Assembly: GCA_947168655.1 (NCBI GenBank)
Contig: CAMVMU010000007.1
Coordinates: 1 to 49,408 of the forward strand
Reading direction: 5' to 3'
DNA: 49,408 bases
Source: an uncultured Oscillospiraceae bacterium
Lineage (GTDB): Bacteria; Bacillota; Clostridia; Oscillospirales; Oscillospiraceae
This document shows, one piece after another, positions 40,874 to 49,129 of the stretch. The position numbers were made by a program, and so were the translations under genes. Below the pieces are notes generated by a model. It made no database searches. It worked only from the letters and a program-made list of their open reading frames with translations, and was not told where the DNA came from. Numbering within the stretch: position 1 is the stretch's first letter; each line of letters begins with the position of its first letter.

Positions 40874-40904
40874 AAAATGACCGCCTGTAAGGCGGTCATT
40901 TTTT
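40874..40904. terminator. Bidirectional terminator between radical SAM and ECF S genes
   Basis: AAAATGACCGCC (40874-40885) and GGCGGTCATTTT (40891-40902) with loop TGTAA and more T. Confidence 0.88.
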
Positions 40905-40916
40905 GTGGACAAACGA

Positions 40917-41453
40917 TCAATCCCGGATGATTCCCGCCCGGCGCAGGGCGATGACCAGAATGGGGATCAGCACGATATGGAGGACGATGGCGGGCCAGGC
41001 GGCGACGAAATGGGCGGTGAGAAAGGCGGAAAGCGTATAAGTCCCTTCCTTGGCGCCAACATTGTACAGCACCACGTTGGCAAGACCGGACACGATGCGC
41101 CCAACGATCATAGCGACGATCAGGGACACGTAGATATAGGGCACCTTTTTGGGGAGAGCGCGGTACAGCAGGCCGCAGACCAGCCCGTATACCGCCAGCT
41201 CAAAGGCCATGGCCACGAAGGTGGGGTAGGGCGGAAACTGGAAGAGCAGGTGGCGCAGCGGCGGGGCGATGAGGCCCACTGCCAGCGCCCACCAGGGCCC
41301 GCACAGGAAGCCCGCCAGCAGAACGGGGATGTGCATGGGACTCAGCAGCTGTCCCACCTGGGGGATGTGACCGGTGATCATGGGCAGCACCATGCACAGG
41401 GCCAGACAAACGGCGGCATAGACCAGCCGCAGCAGAGCGTCTCTCTTTTTCAT
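40917..41453 (-). CDS. ECF transporter S component of unknown substrate
   Basis: The 178-residue membrane protein has about six hydrophobic segments and the pattern of ECF S components: LVYAAVCLALCMVLPMITGHIPQVGQLLSPMHIPVLLAGFLCGPWWALAVGLIAPPLRHLLF, then an ALPK region and VSLIVAMIVGRIVSGLANVVLY. It needs a shared energizing module encoded elsewhere. It is the last gene after the MTAN remnant and luxS, with a partial copy at 43401-43645 beside the intact MTAN gene. Confidence 0.85.
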   Translation of the reverse strand: MKKRDALLRLVYAAVCLALCMVLPMITGHIPQVGQLLSPMHIPVLLAGFLCGPWWALAVGLIAPPLRHLLFQFPPYPTFVAMAFELAVYGLVCGLLYRALPKKVPYIYVSLIVAMIVGRIVSGLANVVLYNVGAKEGTYTLSAFLTAHFVAAWPAIVLHIVLIPILVIALRRAGIIRD

Positions 41454-41485
41454 CGTCGAACGGTTCCTTTCGGTTTTTTCTCAGC

Positions 41486-41956
41486 TTATTTTGCCTGAGG
41501 GTAGACCAGATCCGACTCTGTCCAATCCCGGATCAGCTGAGCGTACCAGGCGCAGCAGGACTTGCCCAGCTCCAGATCCAGATTGCGGTAGTTGCCGCAC
41601 TCGGCGGCGCTCTGGCCGGGCATGGGGCCGGGGTAGACGGCGGCGGACTCAAAGCAGCGGCGCAGCAGGTCGATGGCCCCGGCGCAGGAGAGCTTGTTCT
41701 CATCAAAGAGGAAATAGAATCCCGTCTGGCAGCCCATGGGTCCGAAGTAGACAACGGCGTCCTTCTGGGGGCTGTTGCGCAGGAGGGTGGCCAGCAGATG
41801 CTCCACGGAGTGCATCTGGGCGTTGGTCAAAAGATCCCCGGTATTGGGGCGCTTGAAGCGCAGGTCAAAGGTGGTCACGTTGCCGTCCCGGCGGCTGAGG
41901 TACAGCCCCGGCGTCAGCACGGTGTGGTCCACGGTAAAGCTGGCGATCCGTTCCAT
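41486..41956 (-). CDS. luxS: S-ribosylhomocysteine lyase
   Basis: LuxS splits S-ribosylhomocysteine to homocysteine and DPD, the precursor of autoinducer-2. The 156-residue protein has the metal ligands H49 and H53 (HSVEH, with E52) and C120 (AECGNYRN), plus the catalytic C76 in GPMGCQTGFY. GAGGACTGAC precedes the ATG. It sits between an MTAN fragment and the ECF S gene; the intact MTAN that makes its substrate lies 1.7 kb away. Confidence 0.95.
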   Translation of the reverse strand: MERIASFTVDHTVLTPGLYLSRRDGNVTTFDLRFKRPNTGDLLTNAQMHSVEHLLATLLRNSPQKDAVVYFGPMGCQTGFYFLFDENKLSCAGAIDLLRRCFESAAVYPGPMPGQSAAECGNYRNLDLELGKSCCAWYAQLIRDWTESDLVYPQAK

Positions 41957-41957
41957 G

Positions 41958-42191
41958 TCAGTCCTCCAGTTTGTCGATAAAGTCCATCACCACGGCATCC
42001 AGCTTTTCCATGGCGGCGGGGAAGTTGAAATTAAAGTCGTTGTCTCCAAAAAGACAGTCGGATACGTATTTGATGGCCATAAAGGGCACCTCGTTGCGCA
42101 GGCATACGTGGGCCACGGCGCCGTCCTCCATTTCGCACAGCAGAGGGTGGAACTTCTCAGCAATGTGGCGGGCCCGGGGAGGCGTGGACAC
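41958..42191 (-). pseudogene. 3' fragment of an MTA/SAH nucleosidase gene
   Basis: This encodes only the last 75 or so residues of the nucleosidase (RARHIAEKFHPLLCEMEDGAVAHVCLRNEVPFMAIKYVSDCLFGDNDFNFNFPAAMEKLD...), nearly the same as residues 152-225 of the full gene at 43647-44324. Homology stops at about 42181 in GGCGGGCCCGGGG. The N-terminal two thirds are missing, including the purine-binding region, so it cannot be active. Confidence 0.9.
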
Positions 42192-42233
42192 GGGGCGGCT
42201 TTGTCTTAAAAGCGGTGCGTCTCCGTTATCTTA

Positions 42234-43175
42234 TCACTTCGGGTATTCCACGTCATCGTTAATGCGCTCGAACAGATACAGCTCGTGGGTGGAGGCAAAC
42301 GACGCCAACTGCTCCGCGGGGATCCTGGTGTTGATCTGCGCGGCCACGTCTGCCGGGCAGGGCTCTCCCTCAACGTCCGAAACCTCCGCGGGCTGATCCT
42401 GGCCGATCTGCAGCAGCAGGACGGTCGTGTCGGGCATGGCGTCGAGGAAGGAGATGTCGTGGATGCCCCAGTCGCTCATCTGGACGGTGGGGATGGAGGC
42501 TCCCGCCAGTCCCTCCAGCGTCTCAGGGGAAAGGGCAACGTGGCTGTGAAAACGCAGAGCCTTTAAGGAGAGCTGCTGGATGGGCCGCAGATCCCACGGC
42601 TCGTCGCCGAGATCGTTCATGAGGCTCAAATCCTCCAGCTGGGAGAAGTTGGCCAGCTCCTTGAGATCTGCCCAGCCGATCACCGTCAATTGCGTCACGG
42701 AGGAGAAGCCGCTCATGGCCGCAAGGGATGCGCCGTCGGTCAAGAGGGATTCCAGATCATGGCAGGGGGTGGCCGTTCGGACCTCACCGTGGACCTGGAG
42801 CTGCTTCATCGCTGCAGCCCCAGATGCGTCCAGGCTTTGCAGGGCGTTCAGATCCAGCTCCACCCGTTCCGCGTTGTTGGGCAAAATCAGCTGCTCCAGA
42901 GGGAAATCGCAAATCACGGTCAGGCTCTTTATAGGGCCCCGGTCTTCCAGCTCGGAGAGATCCACCGTGGGAACCTCCCGGAGGACGGTCACCGTGAAAA
43001 CGGTATCCCCGGACTCCTGCGGCGCTTCGACACGGGCAATATCCGACAGCGTCTGGGTGGGCGTGGGCTCCGGCTCCGGCTCCACTTCCGGCTCCTTTGC
43101 TCCGCAGGCAGCCAATAGAGCAAGGCAGAGCAGCAGCACCAATAGCAGGAATCTTTTTTTCGTTTGCTTTTTCAT
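42234..43175 (-). CDS. Predicted lipoprotein with leucine-rich-like repeats
   Basis: The 313-residue protein has a lipoprotein signal with lipobox LLAAC, an acidic, proline-rich linker (EPEVEPEPEPTPTQT) and a domain with irregular leucine-rich stretches (LEQLILPNNAERVELDLNALQSLD, LSLMNDLGDEPWDLRPIQQLSLKALRFHSH), as in bacterial LRR surface proteins. ATG 43175 follows AAAGGA by about 9 nt. It lies between the two duplicated copies of the MTAN-ECF segment, so it may have come in with the rearrangement. Function unknown. Confidence 0.8.
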   Translation of the reverse strand: MKKQTKKRFLLLVLLLCLALLAACGAKEPEVEPEPEPTPTQTLSDIARVEAPQESGDTVFTVTVLREVPTVDLSELEDRGPIKSLTVICDFPLEQLILPNNAERVELDLNALQSLDASGAAAMKQLQVHGEVRTATPCHDLESLLTDGASLAAMSGFSSVTQLTVIGWADLKELANFSQLEDLSLMNDLGDEPWDLRPIQQLSLKALRFHSHVALSPETLEGLAGASIPTVQMSDWGIHDISFLDAMPDTTVLLLQIGQDQPAEVSDVEGEPCPADVAAQINTRIPAEQLASFASTHELYLFERINDDVEYPK

Positions 43176-43400
43176 GTGTGTCATCCTTTCATTTTGATTC
43201 CCAGCGTAACGAGCGGTCTGTCTTTGCCTTGTCATCCCATCCTTCCCGGCGGTTTCGAATTATTGGCTGCGACAACGTATGCGGAAATGCCGACGGTTCT
43301 CCGCTTCCCACAATACGGCGGCAGTGGTGCTCCCCAGCGTTCTTCTTCATTTCCGCTTTCAAGTGGATTCCTTTTGTTAACGAGCGGCCTGGTTTTGCGA

Positions 43401-43645
43401 GGAAGGCGGACAGGGTATAGGTCCCCTCCACGGCGCCGAGGCGGTAAAGCACCACGTTGGCAAGGCCTGATGCGATGCGCCCGACCGGCATGGCAACGAT
43501 CAGCGACACGTAGATATAGGGCGTTTTCTTCGGCAGGGCGCGGTACAGCAGGCCGCAGACCAGGCCGTAGACCGCCGGTTCAACGGCCTTGGCGACGAAG
43601 GTGGGGTAGGGCGGCATGTGGAAGAGATGATGACGCAGAGGCCGG
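43401..43645 (-). pseudogene. Internal fragment of an ECF S component gene
   Basis: The DNA closely matches the ECF S gene at about 41022-41262 (residues 64 to about 144, e.g. AVYGLVCGLLYRALPKKTPYIYVSLIVAM). The first 60 and last 35 or so residues are absent, and the fragment abuts the stop of the MTAN gene. The frame stays open into unrelated sequence to 43189. Confidence 0.88.
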
Positions 43646-43646
43646 T

Positions 43647-44324
43647 TCAATCCGCCAGCTTGTCAATGAAATCCATCACAACGGTATCCAGCTTCTCCAT
43701 GGCGGCGGGGAAGTTGAAATTAAAGTCGTTGTCACCAAAGAGACAGTCGGATACGGATTTAATGGCCATAAATGGCACCTTGTTGCGCAGGCACACATGG
43801 GCTACGGCGCCGCCCTCCATCTCGCACAGCAAGGGATGGAATTTCTCGGCGATGTGGCGGGCCCGGGGCGTATCGGTGGCGAACCAGTCGCCGGTGGCCA
43901 CCAGGCCGGTGCGGAAGGGATATCCGGCGGCGTCCATGGCGGCTTTGGCCTTTTCCAGGTCGGAGGTGGGGAAGATGGTGCGGTGGACGGTGGCCACGAA
44001 GCCCTCATACTCCGGGCCGTCCAGGGCGCTGGTGTCGAAGTCATGCTGGCAGAAGCCCTCGGCCAGCACCAGCGTGCCGATGGGCACGTTTTCAAAACAC
44101 CCGGCCACGCCCACATTGATGATGAGATCGGGGCGGTACAGGTCGATGAGCAGTTGGGTGGACATGGCGGCGTTCACCTTGCCCACGCCGCCGCAGCAGG
44201 CGATCACGTTGGGGCGGATGCGGTAAAACTCCACGCCGGCTACCGACTGCAGCAGGGGGGTTTCGTCACCCCGGAGCATGCTGGCGATCTCGGCGCGCAT
44301 GGCGTACATCAAGGCAATGTTCAT
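43647..44324 (-). CDS. mtnN: 5'-methylthioadenosine/S-adenosylhomocysteine nucleosidase
   Basis: MtnN releases adenine from SAH and MTA, giving S-ribosylhomocysteine for LuxS. The 225-residue protein has E12 (AMRAEIASM), GGVGKVNAAM, NVGVAGC, the EMEGGAVAHV block with the ribose-binding glutamate, and the catalytic aspartate in SVSDCLF. AAAGGAGCAAGTCC precedes ATG 44324. It follows a radical SAM gene on the same strand. Confidence 0.94.
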   Translation of the reverse strand: MNIALMYAMRAEIASMLRGDETPLLQSVAGVEFYRIRPNVIACCGGVGKVNAAMSTQLLIDLYRPDLIINVGVAGCFENVPIGTLVLAEGFCQHDFDTSALDGPEYEGFVATVHRTIFPTSDLEKAKAAMDAAGYPFRTGLVATGDWFATDTPRARHIAEKFHPLLCEMEGGAVAHVCLRNKVPFMAIKSVSDCLFGDNDFNFNFPAAMEKLDTVVMDFIDKLAD

Positions 44325-44344
44325 GGACTTGCTCCTTTCGTTTT

Positions 44345-45211
44345 TCACAGGGCACGCAGATACGCCGGTCGCAGGCCGTTGCCCAGCATGCCCTGGTGGA
44401 TACGGGAGAGCAGGGCGGGCTTGTCGGCGTTGAGGGTGCCCTTGAGTGTCAGGTAGTTGCTGGCGTGGTTCATGCGGAAGACGCTGCCCTCGCTGTCCAC
44501 GTAGTGGAGGAAGATCTCCGTCTCCCGCAGGATGTCCGGAGCACCCGGCACCACGAAGCTGCCCTGGCTGACCCACCGCTCCAGCGGCGTGCCGGGTTCC
44601 ACCATCAGCGTCAGCAGGCCGATATACTCCGGCTTCATGGCGGAGAGGGCCTGTGCCGTGCCCATGGCGTGATCTTCCAGCAGATCAAGGCTTCCCAGAC
44701 CGGAGATGGCGGTGACGCTGAGGGCCAGGCCGCATCGCCGGGCCTTCTGCCCTGCGGCGATGATGGAGGCGACGTCATGGCCCTTGTTCATCCACTCCAG
44801 AACCGCGTTGCAGCCGGATTCAAGCCCCATGTAGACCATGGTGAGGCCGGCGGCGCGCAATGCGCGCAGTTCCTCCTCGGTCCGAACGTGGAGACTGGCG
44901 GGCGAGGCGTAGCAGGTGACGCGCTGACACTCGGGGAACAGCTCGTATACCCAGCCCAGGATCTCCAGCAATTGCGCTGCGGGGCGGATCAATGCGTCGC
45001 CGTCAGCCAGGAACACCCGCTCCACCGAGCGGTAGACTTGCCGGGCCAGCTGGAAATCCTCCCGGATCTCTGCCATGGGACGCAGGGAAAACTGCTTGTC
45101 GTCATACATGTCGCAAAAGGCGCAGCCGTTGTGACTGCAGCCGTAGGTCACCTGTACGATGAGGCTGCGGGCTTCGCTGGGCGGACGGTAGACCTTTCCC
45201 TTGTAGCGCAT
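44345..45211 (-). CDS. Radical SAM protein (Elp3/MiaB-like B12-free type)
   Basis: The 288-residue protein has the cluster motif C-SHNG-C-AF-C (a CX4CX2C spacing, slightly unlike the usual CX3CX2C) near residue 25, FLADGDALI, and MVYMGLESGCNAVLEWMNKGH, which places it with the Elp3/HemN-like radical SAM superfamily. ATG 45211 follows AAGGAG by 9 nt. It is 20 nt upstream of mtnN, so it is probably in one operon with it; the nucleosidase may remove its 5'-deoxyadenosine by-product, an inference. Confidence 0.85.
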   Translation of the reverse strand: MRYKGKVYRPPSEARSLIVQVTYGCSHNGCAFCDMYDDKQFSLRPMAEIREDFQLARQVYRSVERVFLADGDALIRPAAQLLEILGWVYELFPECQRVTCYASPASLHVRTEEELRALRAAGLTMVYMGLESGCNAVLEWMNKGHDVASIIAAGQKARRCGLALSVTAISGLGSLDLLEDHAMGTAQALSAMKPEYIGLLTLMVEPGTPLERWVSQGSFVVPGAPDILRETEIFLHYVDSEGSVFRMNHASNYLTLKGTLNADKPALLSRIHQGMLGNGLRPAYLRAL

Positions 45212-45332
45212 GGCGGTTGACTCCTTCATCTCTGATGTCCACCATTATGACACAGATCCCTCCGTTTGAAAAGGGTATATTTTCCGCAGCAGGATCATAC
45301 CATGTTCCATCTTTACCCAACGAGGTGGAACC

Positions 45333-45956
45333 ATGGATCAGAATTTCAACCGTGTAACTCTTTGCGGCACGGCGGTGGGGGAGCCGTATCTTTCCCATAT
45401 CAATCACGCCGAGAGTTTCTATAAATTTTCCCTGGACGTTCCGCGGCTCAGCGGACAATGCGACCGGCTGACCGTGGTCGCATCCGGCACACTGCTGGAG
45501 CAGACGCCCGTCACTGCAGGCAATACGGTGCGCCTGACAGGACAGCTGCGGTCCTTCAACAACAAGAGCGGACAGGGCCGGCGGCTGGTGATCTCCGTAT
45601 TCGCCCGTCAGATGGCGGTGGGCGAGGGCGAGCCGGAGAACTGTATCCAGCTTTCCGGCATCATCTGCAAACAGCCCATTCTCCGGCGCACGCCGCTGGG
45701 CCGGGATATCTGCGACATCATCCTGGCGGTGAACCGGCGCTACGGGCGGGCGGACTATCTGCCCTGCATCGCCTGGGGCGCCGTGGCGCAGCAGACGGCG
45801 GATATGGGCGTGGGACGGAGGCTGACGGTGGAAGGACGTGTCCAGAGCCGGGTCTACACCAAGGTGATCCCCGGCGGCACCGAAGAGCGTGTGGCCTATG
45901 AGGTCAGTATCATGCGCCCTGCGGAAATCGAGGAGTTTTTAGAGAATATGGATTAA
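45333..45956 (+). CDS. Single-stranded DNA-binding protein-like, two OB folds
   Basis: The 207-residue protein has two SSB-like halves: NRVTLCGTAVGEPYLSHINHAESFYKFSLDVPR... (about 5-95) and NCIQLSGIICKQPILRRTPLGRDICDIILAVNRR... (about 105-200), each with the strand order of an SSB OB fold. Proteins of this size with doubled OB domains occur in Clostridia besides the normal SSB. No acidic C-terminal DIPF tail is present, so binding of SSB partners is unlikely. ACGAGGTGGAACC precedes the ATG. Confidence 0.85.
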   Translation: MDQNFNRVTLCGTAVGEPYLSHINHAESFYKFSLDVPRLSGQCDRLTVVASGTLLEQTPVTAGNTVRLTGQLRSFNNKSGQGRRLVISVFARQMAVGEGEPENCIQLSGIICKQPILRRTPLGRDICDIILAVNRRYGRADYLPCIAWGAVAQQTADMGVGRRLTVEGRVQSRVYTKVIPGGTEERVAYEVSIMRPAEIEEFLENMD

Positions 45957-45957
45957 A

Positions 45958-45986
45958 CAAGACCTCCGGCTGAGCCGGAGGTCTTG
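45958..45986. terminator. Terminator between the SSB-like and PI-PLC-like genes
   Basis: CAAGACCTCCGGC (45958-45970) and GCCGGAGGTCTTG (45974-45986) form a 13-bp stem with loop TGA. Confidence 0.85.
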
Positions 45987-46002
45987 TCATTTGTCTGTTC
46001 TG

Positions 46003-46980
46003 TTACGGGATCAGATTCGTGCCGATGACGGCGCGGGCCAGCTCCGCGTCGGCAAAGTCAAAGAGCACCACACCGTAGCGGCTGCCCGGCACCAGCTCTT
46101 CCGCGAGGAAAAGGTCGTTCATCTCCCGGGCGAATTTCCGGGGGTGGGGGATCGTACCCTGGGCGGTGCTGAGGAAGTTCAGGCAGAAGGTGTTCTCCGT
46201 GGCGGTGGTGTTGCGCAGGGTGTACTGCACCGCCGCCCACTTGTCGGATACGGAATAGTGGAAGCGGTCCTGCACCGCCAGGGTGAAGGTGTCCTTGCCC
46301 TCAATGGCAATGGGATTCTCCAGCACCTCGGGGTCGCCCTGTTCCTTCCACTTGAAGTTCAGCCCCAGGTCGCCCTCATAGCGGCGGCACAGAACGATGC
46401 GGCCCCGCGCCTCGCCCAGAGTGGGGATGCGGTTTTCGGTGAACCAACGCTCCGGCGCTTCGGATACCTTCTGCTCGATCAGAGCGCGCACCGCGTTCAT
46501 ATCGTCGTCGGCGTGCTCCGGCTTCACGCAGAAGATCACCGTCTCACGGGGGTGGGCGTCCAGGAAGGCCAGGGCGTCGGCAATCACCCGGCTGAATGGG
46601 AGCGGAGCGCTCCAAACGGCTGCTCCGGTGCGGCAGGTGCCAAAGTTGTGGACGATCAGCAGGTCATCCCCTGCCTTGTTCAGCGCCACCCGCACGTCCA
46701 GATACCGGTAGCCGTTTTGCAGCTGCCGGGCGATAGAGGTGTTCTGATCCTGAAAGATGTAGGAGGGGAAGATGAAGCGGGTGCCGCTGTCGTGGGTGCC
46801 GGGGATGTTGATGAGGCTCAGGGGACGGTCGTCACCGATCATGGACATCCAGTCGGCACTGGCATCGTCACCCTTGTCGCTTCCGCCGGGGTAAAGAAGC
46901 CCTGTGCAGTACAGCACGGCGGCCAGCAGAAGGACAGCGGGAATCAGCCACAGATAACGGGTCTTTTTCTTCCTCTTCAT
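46003..46980 (-). CDS. PI-specific phospholipase C-like exported protein
   Basis: The 325-residue protein has an N-terminal membrane anchor or signal (about 9-29) and a PI-PLC X domain with the two catalytic histidines: H63 (IPGTHDSGT) and H111 (LLIVHNFGT), plus LDVRV between them. Such enzymes cleave phosphatidylinositol or similar lipids or glycolipid anchors outside the cell. AGGAGGTATTTCC precedes ATG 46980. It is followed upstream by a MATE pump gene on the same strand, 27 nt apart. Confidence 0.88.
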   Translation of the reverse strand: MKRKKKTRYLWLIPAVLLLAAVLYCTGLLYPGGSDKGDDASADWMSMIGDDRPLSLINIPGTHDSGTRFIFPSYIFQDQNTSIARQLQNGYRYLDVRVALNKAGDDLLIVHNFGTCRTGAAVWSAPLPFSRVIADALAFLDAHPRETVIFCVKPEHADDDMNAVRALIEQKVSEAPERWFTENRIPTLGEARGRIVLCRRYEGDLGLNFKWKEQGDPEVLENPIAIEGKDTFTLAVQDRFHYSVSDKWAAVQYTLRNTTATENTFCLNFLSTAQGTIPHPRKFAREMNDLFLAEELVPGSRYGVVLFDFADAELARAVIGTNLIP

Positions 46981-47007
46981 GGAAATACCTCCTGACAAAA
47001 TGGATGG

Positions 47008-48378
47008 TTACAGATCCAGCGTCCGGCGCTTGGCGGCTACGTGGTGATAGTAGATCAGCGTCAGGGCGGAACACAGCAGCCAGCCGGCGGGATAGCTCAT
47101 GATGATGGGCAGGACCGTGTTGGAGATGTAGTGGGACATGACGTAGAGGTAGATCTGGCGGAATACCACAAAGGTGCTGAGCATCATCACCATGGGGGCG
47201 CGGCTGTCGCCCGCGCCGCGGAGGGCGCCGGAATAGACCTGGTTGATGCAGCAAAGGAGATACAGGGGGGAGATGTACCGCAGCATCATGGTGCCGTAGC
47301 TGACCACCTCGGCTTTGGCGTTGAAGAAGGCGGTGAGCTGAGGGGCAAAGATCAGGACCGGTACCATCAGAATGGCGGTCATGGTCATGGACAGCGCCAG
47401 CGCGCGGCGGGTGCCGCTGTGGGCCCGGTCGGCGTCACCGTGGCCCAAATTCTGGCCCACAAAGGTGGTGGCGGACAGAGCCAGGGACTGCATGGGCAGG
47501 AACATGACCTGGTCGATCTTGGTATAGGCCGTCCAGCCGGACATGCAGTCGGCGCCGAAGTGGTAGATGTAACCGGTGACGAAGATGTTGGAAAAGGCGG
47601 TGACGGCCATCTGCAGCGCGGCGGGGAGACCCACCTTCAGGATGCGCTTGAGCAGATCCAAGTGGATGGCCAGCTTTTTCACTTCCAGGCGGATGCAGGA
47701 GTTATAGCGCAGCAGAACAAACAAAACCAGCAGGGCCGACACGCCTTGGGCGATGATGGTGGCCAGGGCCACGCCTCGCACGCCCATATGGAGCCGCAGC
47801 ACGAAAAAGAGATCCAGCGCCGTGTTCAGCCCGGCGGAGACGATGAGGAACAGGAAGGGACGGCGGCTGTCGCCCACGGCACGCAGGATGCCGGAGCCCA
47901 TGTTGTAGATCAGCAGGCCCATGATGCCGGAGAAGTAGATGGAGAGGTAGGCGGTGGATTCCGGCATTACCTCCGGCGGCGTGTTCATGAGGCGCAGCAG
48001 CGTGGGGGCCAGGCCCAGGCCGATGCCGGTGAACGCCACACCCACGATCAGCGTCACCACCATGGCGGTGTGGACCGCCTGGGATACCTTGTCGTAGAGC
48101 TTGGCGCCGTAATACTGGCTGATGACTACGCCGGCGCCGCTGCTCAGACCCATGAAAAAGCCGATGAGCATGTTGACGATGGGCCCGACGCTGCCCACGG
48201 CGGAAAAGGCCTCGTTGGACACGTAGTTGCCCACCACCCAGGTGTCCACCATGTTGTAGAGCTGCTGAAATACGTTGCCCGCCAGCAGCGGCAGGGCGAA
48301 GAGTATCAGATGCCGGGTGATGCTGCCCGTGGTCATATCCACATCGTAGCGTCCGCGGCGCGCCGGGGTCTGGTTCAA
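47008..48378 (-). CDS. MATE-family efflux transporter
   Basis: The 456-residue protein has the twelve-helix MATE layout: GSITRHLILFALPLLAGNVFQQLYNMVDTWVVGNYV at the N terminus and the repeated second half from FSNIFVTGYIYHFGADCMSGWTAYTKIDQVMFLPMQSLALSATTFVGQNLG. It exports cationic drugs or metabolites with Na+ or H+. The start is unclear: TTG 48378 has only GGTGA upstream, ATG 48336 matches the family start but also has a weak site. Confidence 0.92.
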   Translation of the reverse strand: MNQTPARRGRYDVDMTTGSITRHLILFALPLLAGNVFQQLYNMVDTWVVGNYVSNEAFSAVGSVGPIVNMLIGFFMGLSSGAGVVISQYYGAKLYDKVSQAVHTAMVVTLIVGVAFTGIGLGLAPTLLRLMNTPPEVMPESTAYLSIYFSGIMGLLIYNMGSGILRAVGDSRRPFLFLIVSAGLNTALDLFFVLRLHMGVRGVALATIIAQGVSALLVLFVLLRYNSCIRLEVKKLAIHLDLLKRILKVGLPAALQMAVTAFSNIFVTGYIYHFGADCMSGWTAYTKIDQVMFLPMQSLALSATTFVGQNLGHGDADRAHSGTRRALALSMTMTAILMVPVLIFAPQLTAFFNAKAEVVSYGTMMLRYISPLYLLCCINQVYSGALRGAGDSRAPMVMMLSTFVVFRQIYLYVMSHYISNTVLPIIMSYPAGWLLCSALTLIYYHHVAAKRRTLDL

Positions 48379-48420
48379 AAGGAATCACCAACTTCGTCTG
48401 CATTCTGTTTTTATATTGTT

Positions 48421-48473
48421 AGTATACAACATAATTCACCCCGTTGCAACCGGAGACGGCAATGTGTTATAAT
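48421..48473. promoter_or_regulatory. Divergent promoters sharing one palindromic -35 hexamer
   Basis: TTGCAA (48444-48449) reads the same on both strands. On the plus strand TATAAT (48468-48473) follows after 18 bp, with an upstream TG; on the minus strand TATACT (48426-48421) follows after 17 bp. The two units would compete for one -35 site. Confidence 0.65.
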
Positions 48474-48548
48474 CAAATATAATCAACGGAACGCCGCCAC
48501 ATTCACATCAAACAATGTCCCCTTTGGGTGGGAGAAAAGGAGAGAAAA

Positions 48549-49061
48549 ATGGACAGATCCATCAGACATTACAACATGGGCCGCAGCTGCCTGCTGGCCA
48601 TTGCAGCCTTTGGCGCGGTCAATACCTTGCTGGCGCTTCTGGGGCAGAACATGTATTTTCTGTTCTCCAACTTTTTGGCCTATATTTCCGCGCTTTTTTG
48701 CCGTGACTTATATAGTGAAACCGGCGAGGGCGTGCTGCTGGTGATCGGCGCCGTCATCGCGTTGGTGGTACTGGGCCTGTTTCTGCTGTGCTGGCTCCTG
48801 TCCAAAAAGCGCCCCGGCTGGCTGATCGCCGGCCTGGTGCTGATGGTCATCGACACGCTGGTGGTCATCTACTGCGCCTTCACGCTGTTCGATAACCCCG
48901 CGCAGCTGGCACTGGATTTCGTCTTCCACGTCATCATGATCGTGGAGCTGGTATTGGGCGTCATCGGGGCCCAAAAGGCCGCGGCAGCGATGAAACCGCA
49001 GGAGACCGTGGAACCCTGGGAGCAGCAGCCGGCGGAAATACAGAACGATGAGGACAACTGA
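48549..49061 (+). CDS. Small membrane protein of unknown function
   Basis: The 170-residue protein has four hydrophobic segments (about 13-31, 35-50, 60-84 and 90-145 including two passes) and a glutamate-rich C-terminal tail (KPQETVEPWEQQPAEIQNDEDN). No family was recognised. AAAGGAGAGAAAA precedes the ATG. It diverges from the MATE gene. Confidence 0.75.
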   Translation: MDRSIRHYNMGRSCLLAIAAFGAVNTLLALLGQNMYFLFSNFLAYISALFCRDLYSETGEGVLLVIGAVIALVVLGLFLLCWLLSKKRPGWLIAGLVLMVIDTLVVIYCAFTLFDNPAQLALDFVFHVIMIVELVLGVIGAQKAAAAMKPQETVEPWEQQPAEIQNDEDN

Positions 49062-49094
49062 TTAAAAAAAGACGCTTTCAGCCCCATTTTCCTG

Positions 49095-49123
49095 TTGACA
49101 AACTTGACAGAGGCTGATAAACT
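49095..49123 (+). promoter_or_regulatory. Predicted rplU promoter
   Basis: Perfect TTGACA (49095-49100) and TAAACT (49118-49123) with a 17-bp spacer. Confidence 0.7.
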
Positions 49124-49129
49124 ACTTAA

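Noticed and set aside
40917-41485. Riboswitch in front of the ECF S gene
   Set aside because: Only 32 bp separate it from luxS; it is an internal operon gene.
47041-48744. 567-residue plus-strand open frame opposite the MATE gene
   Set aside because: Histidine/glutamine/glycine-rich antisense shadow; the minus strand encodes a complete MATE protein.
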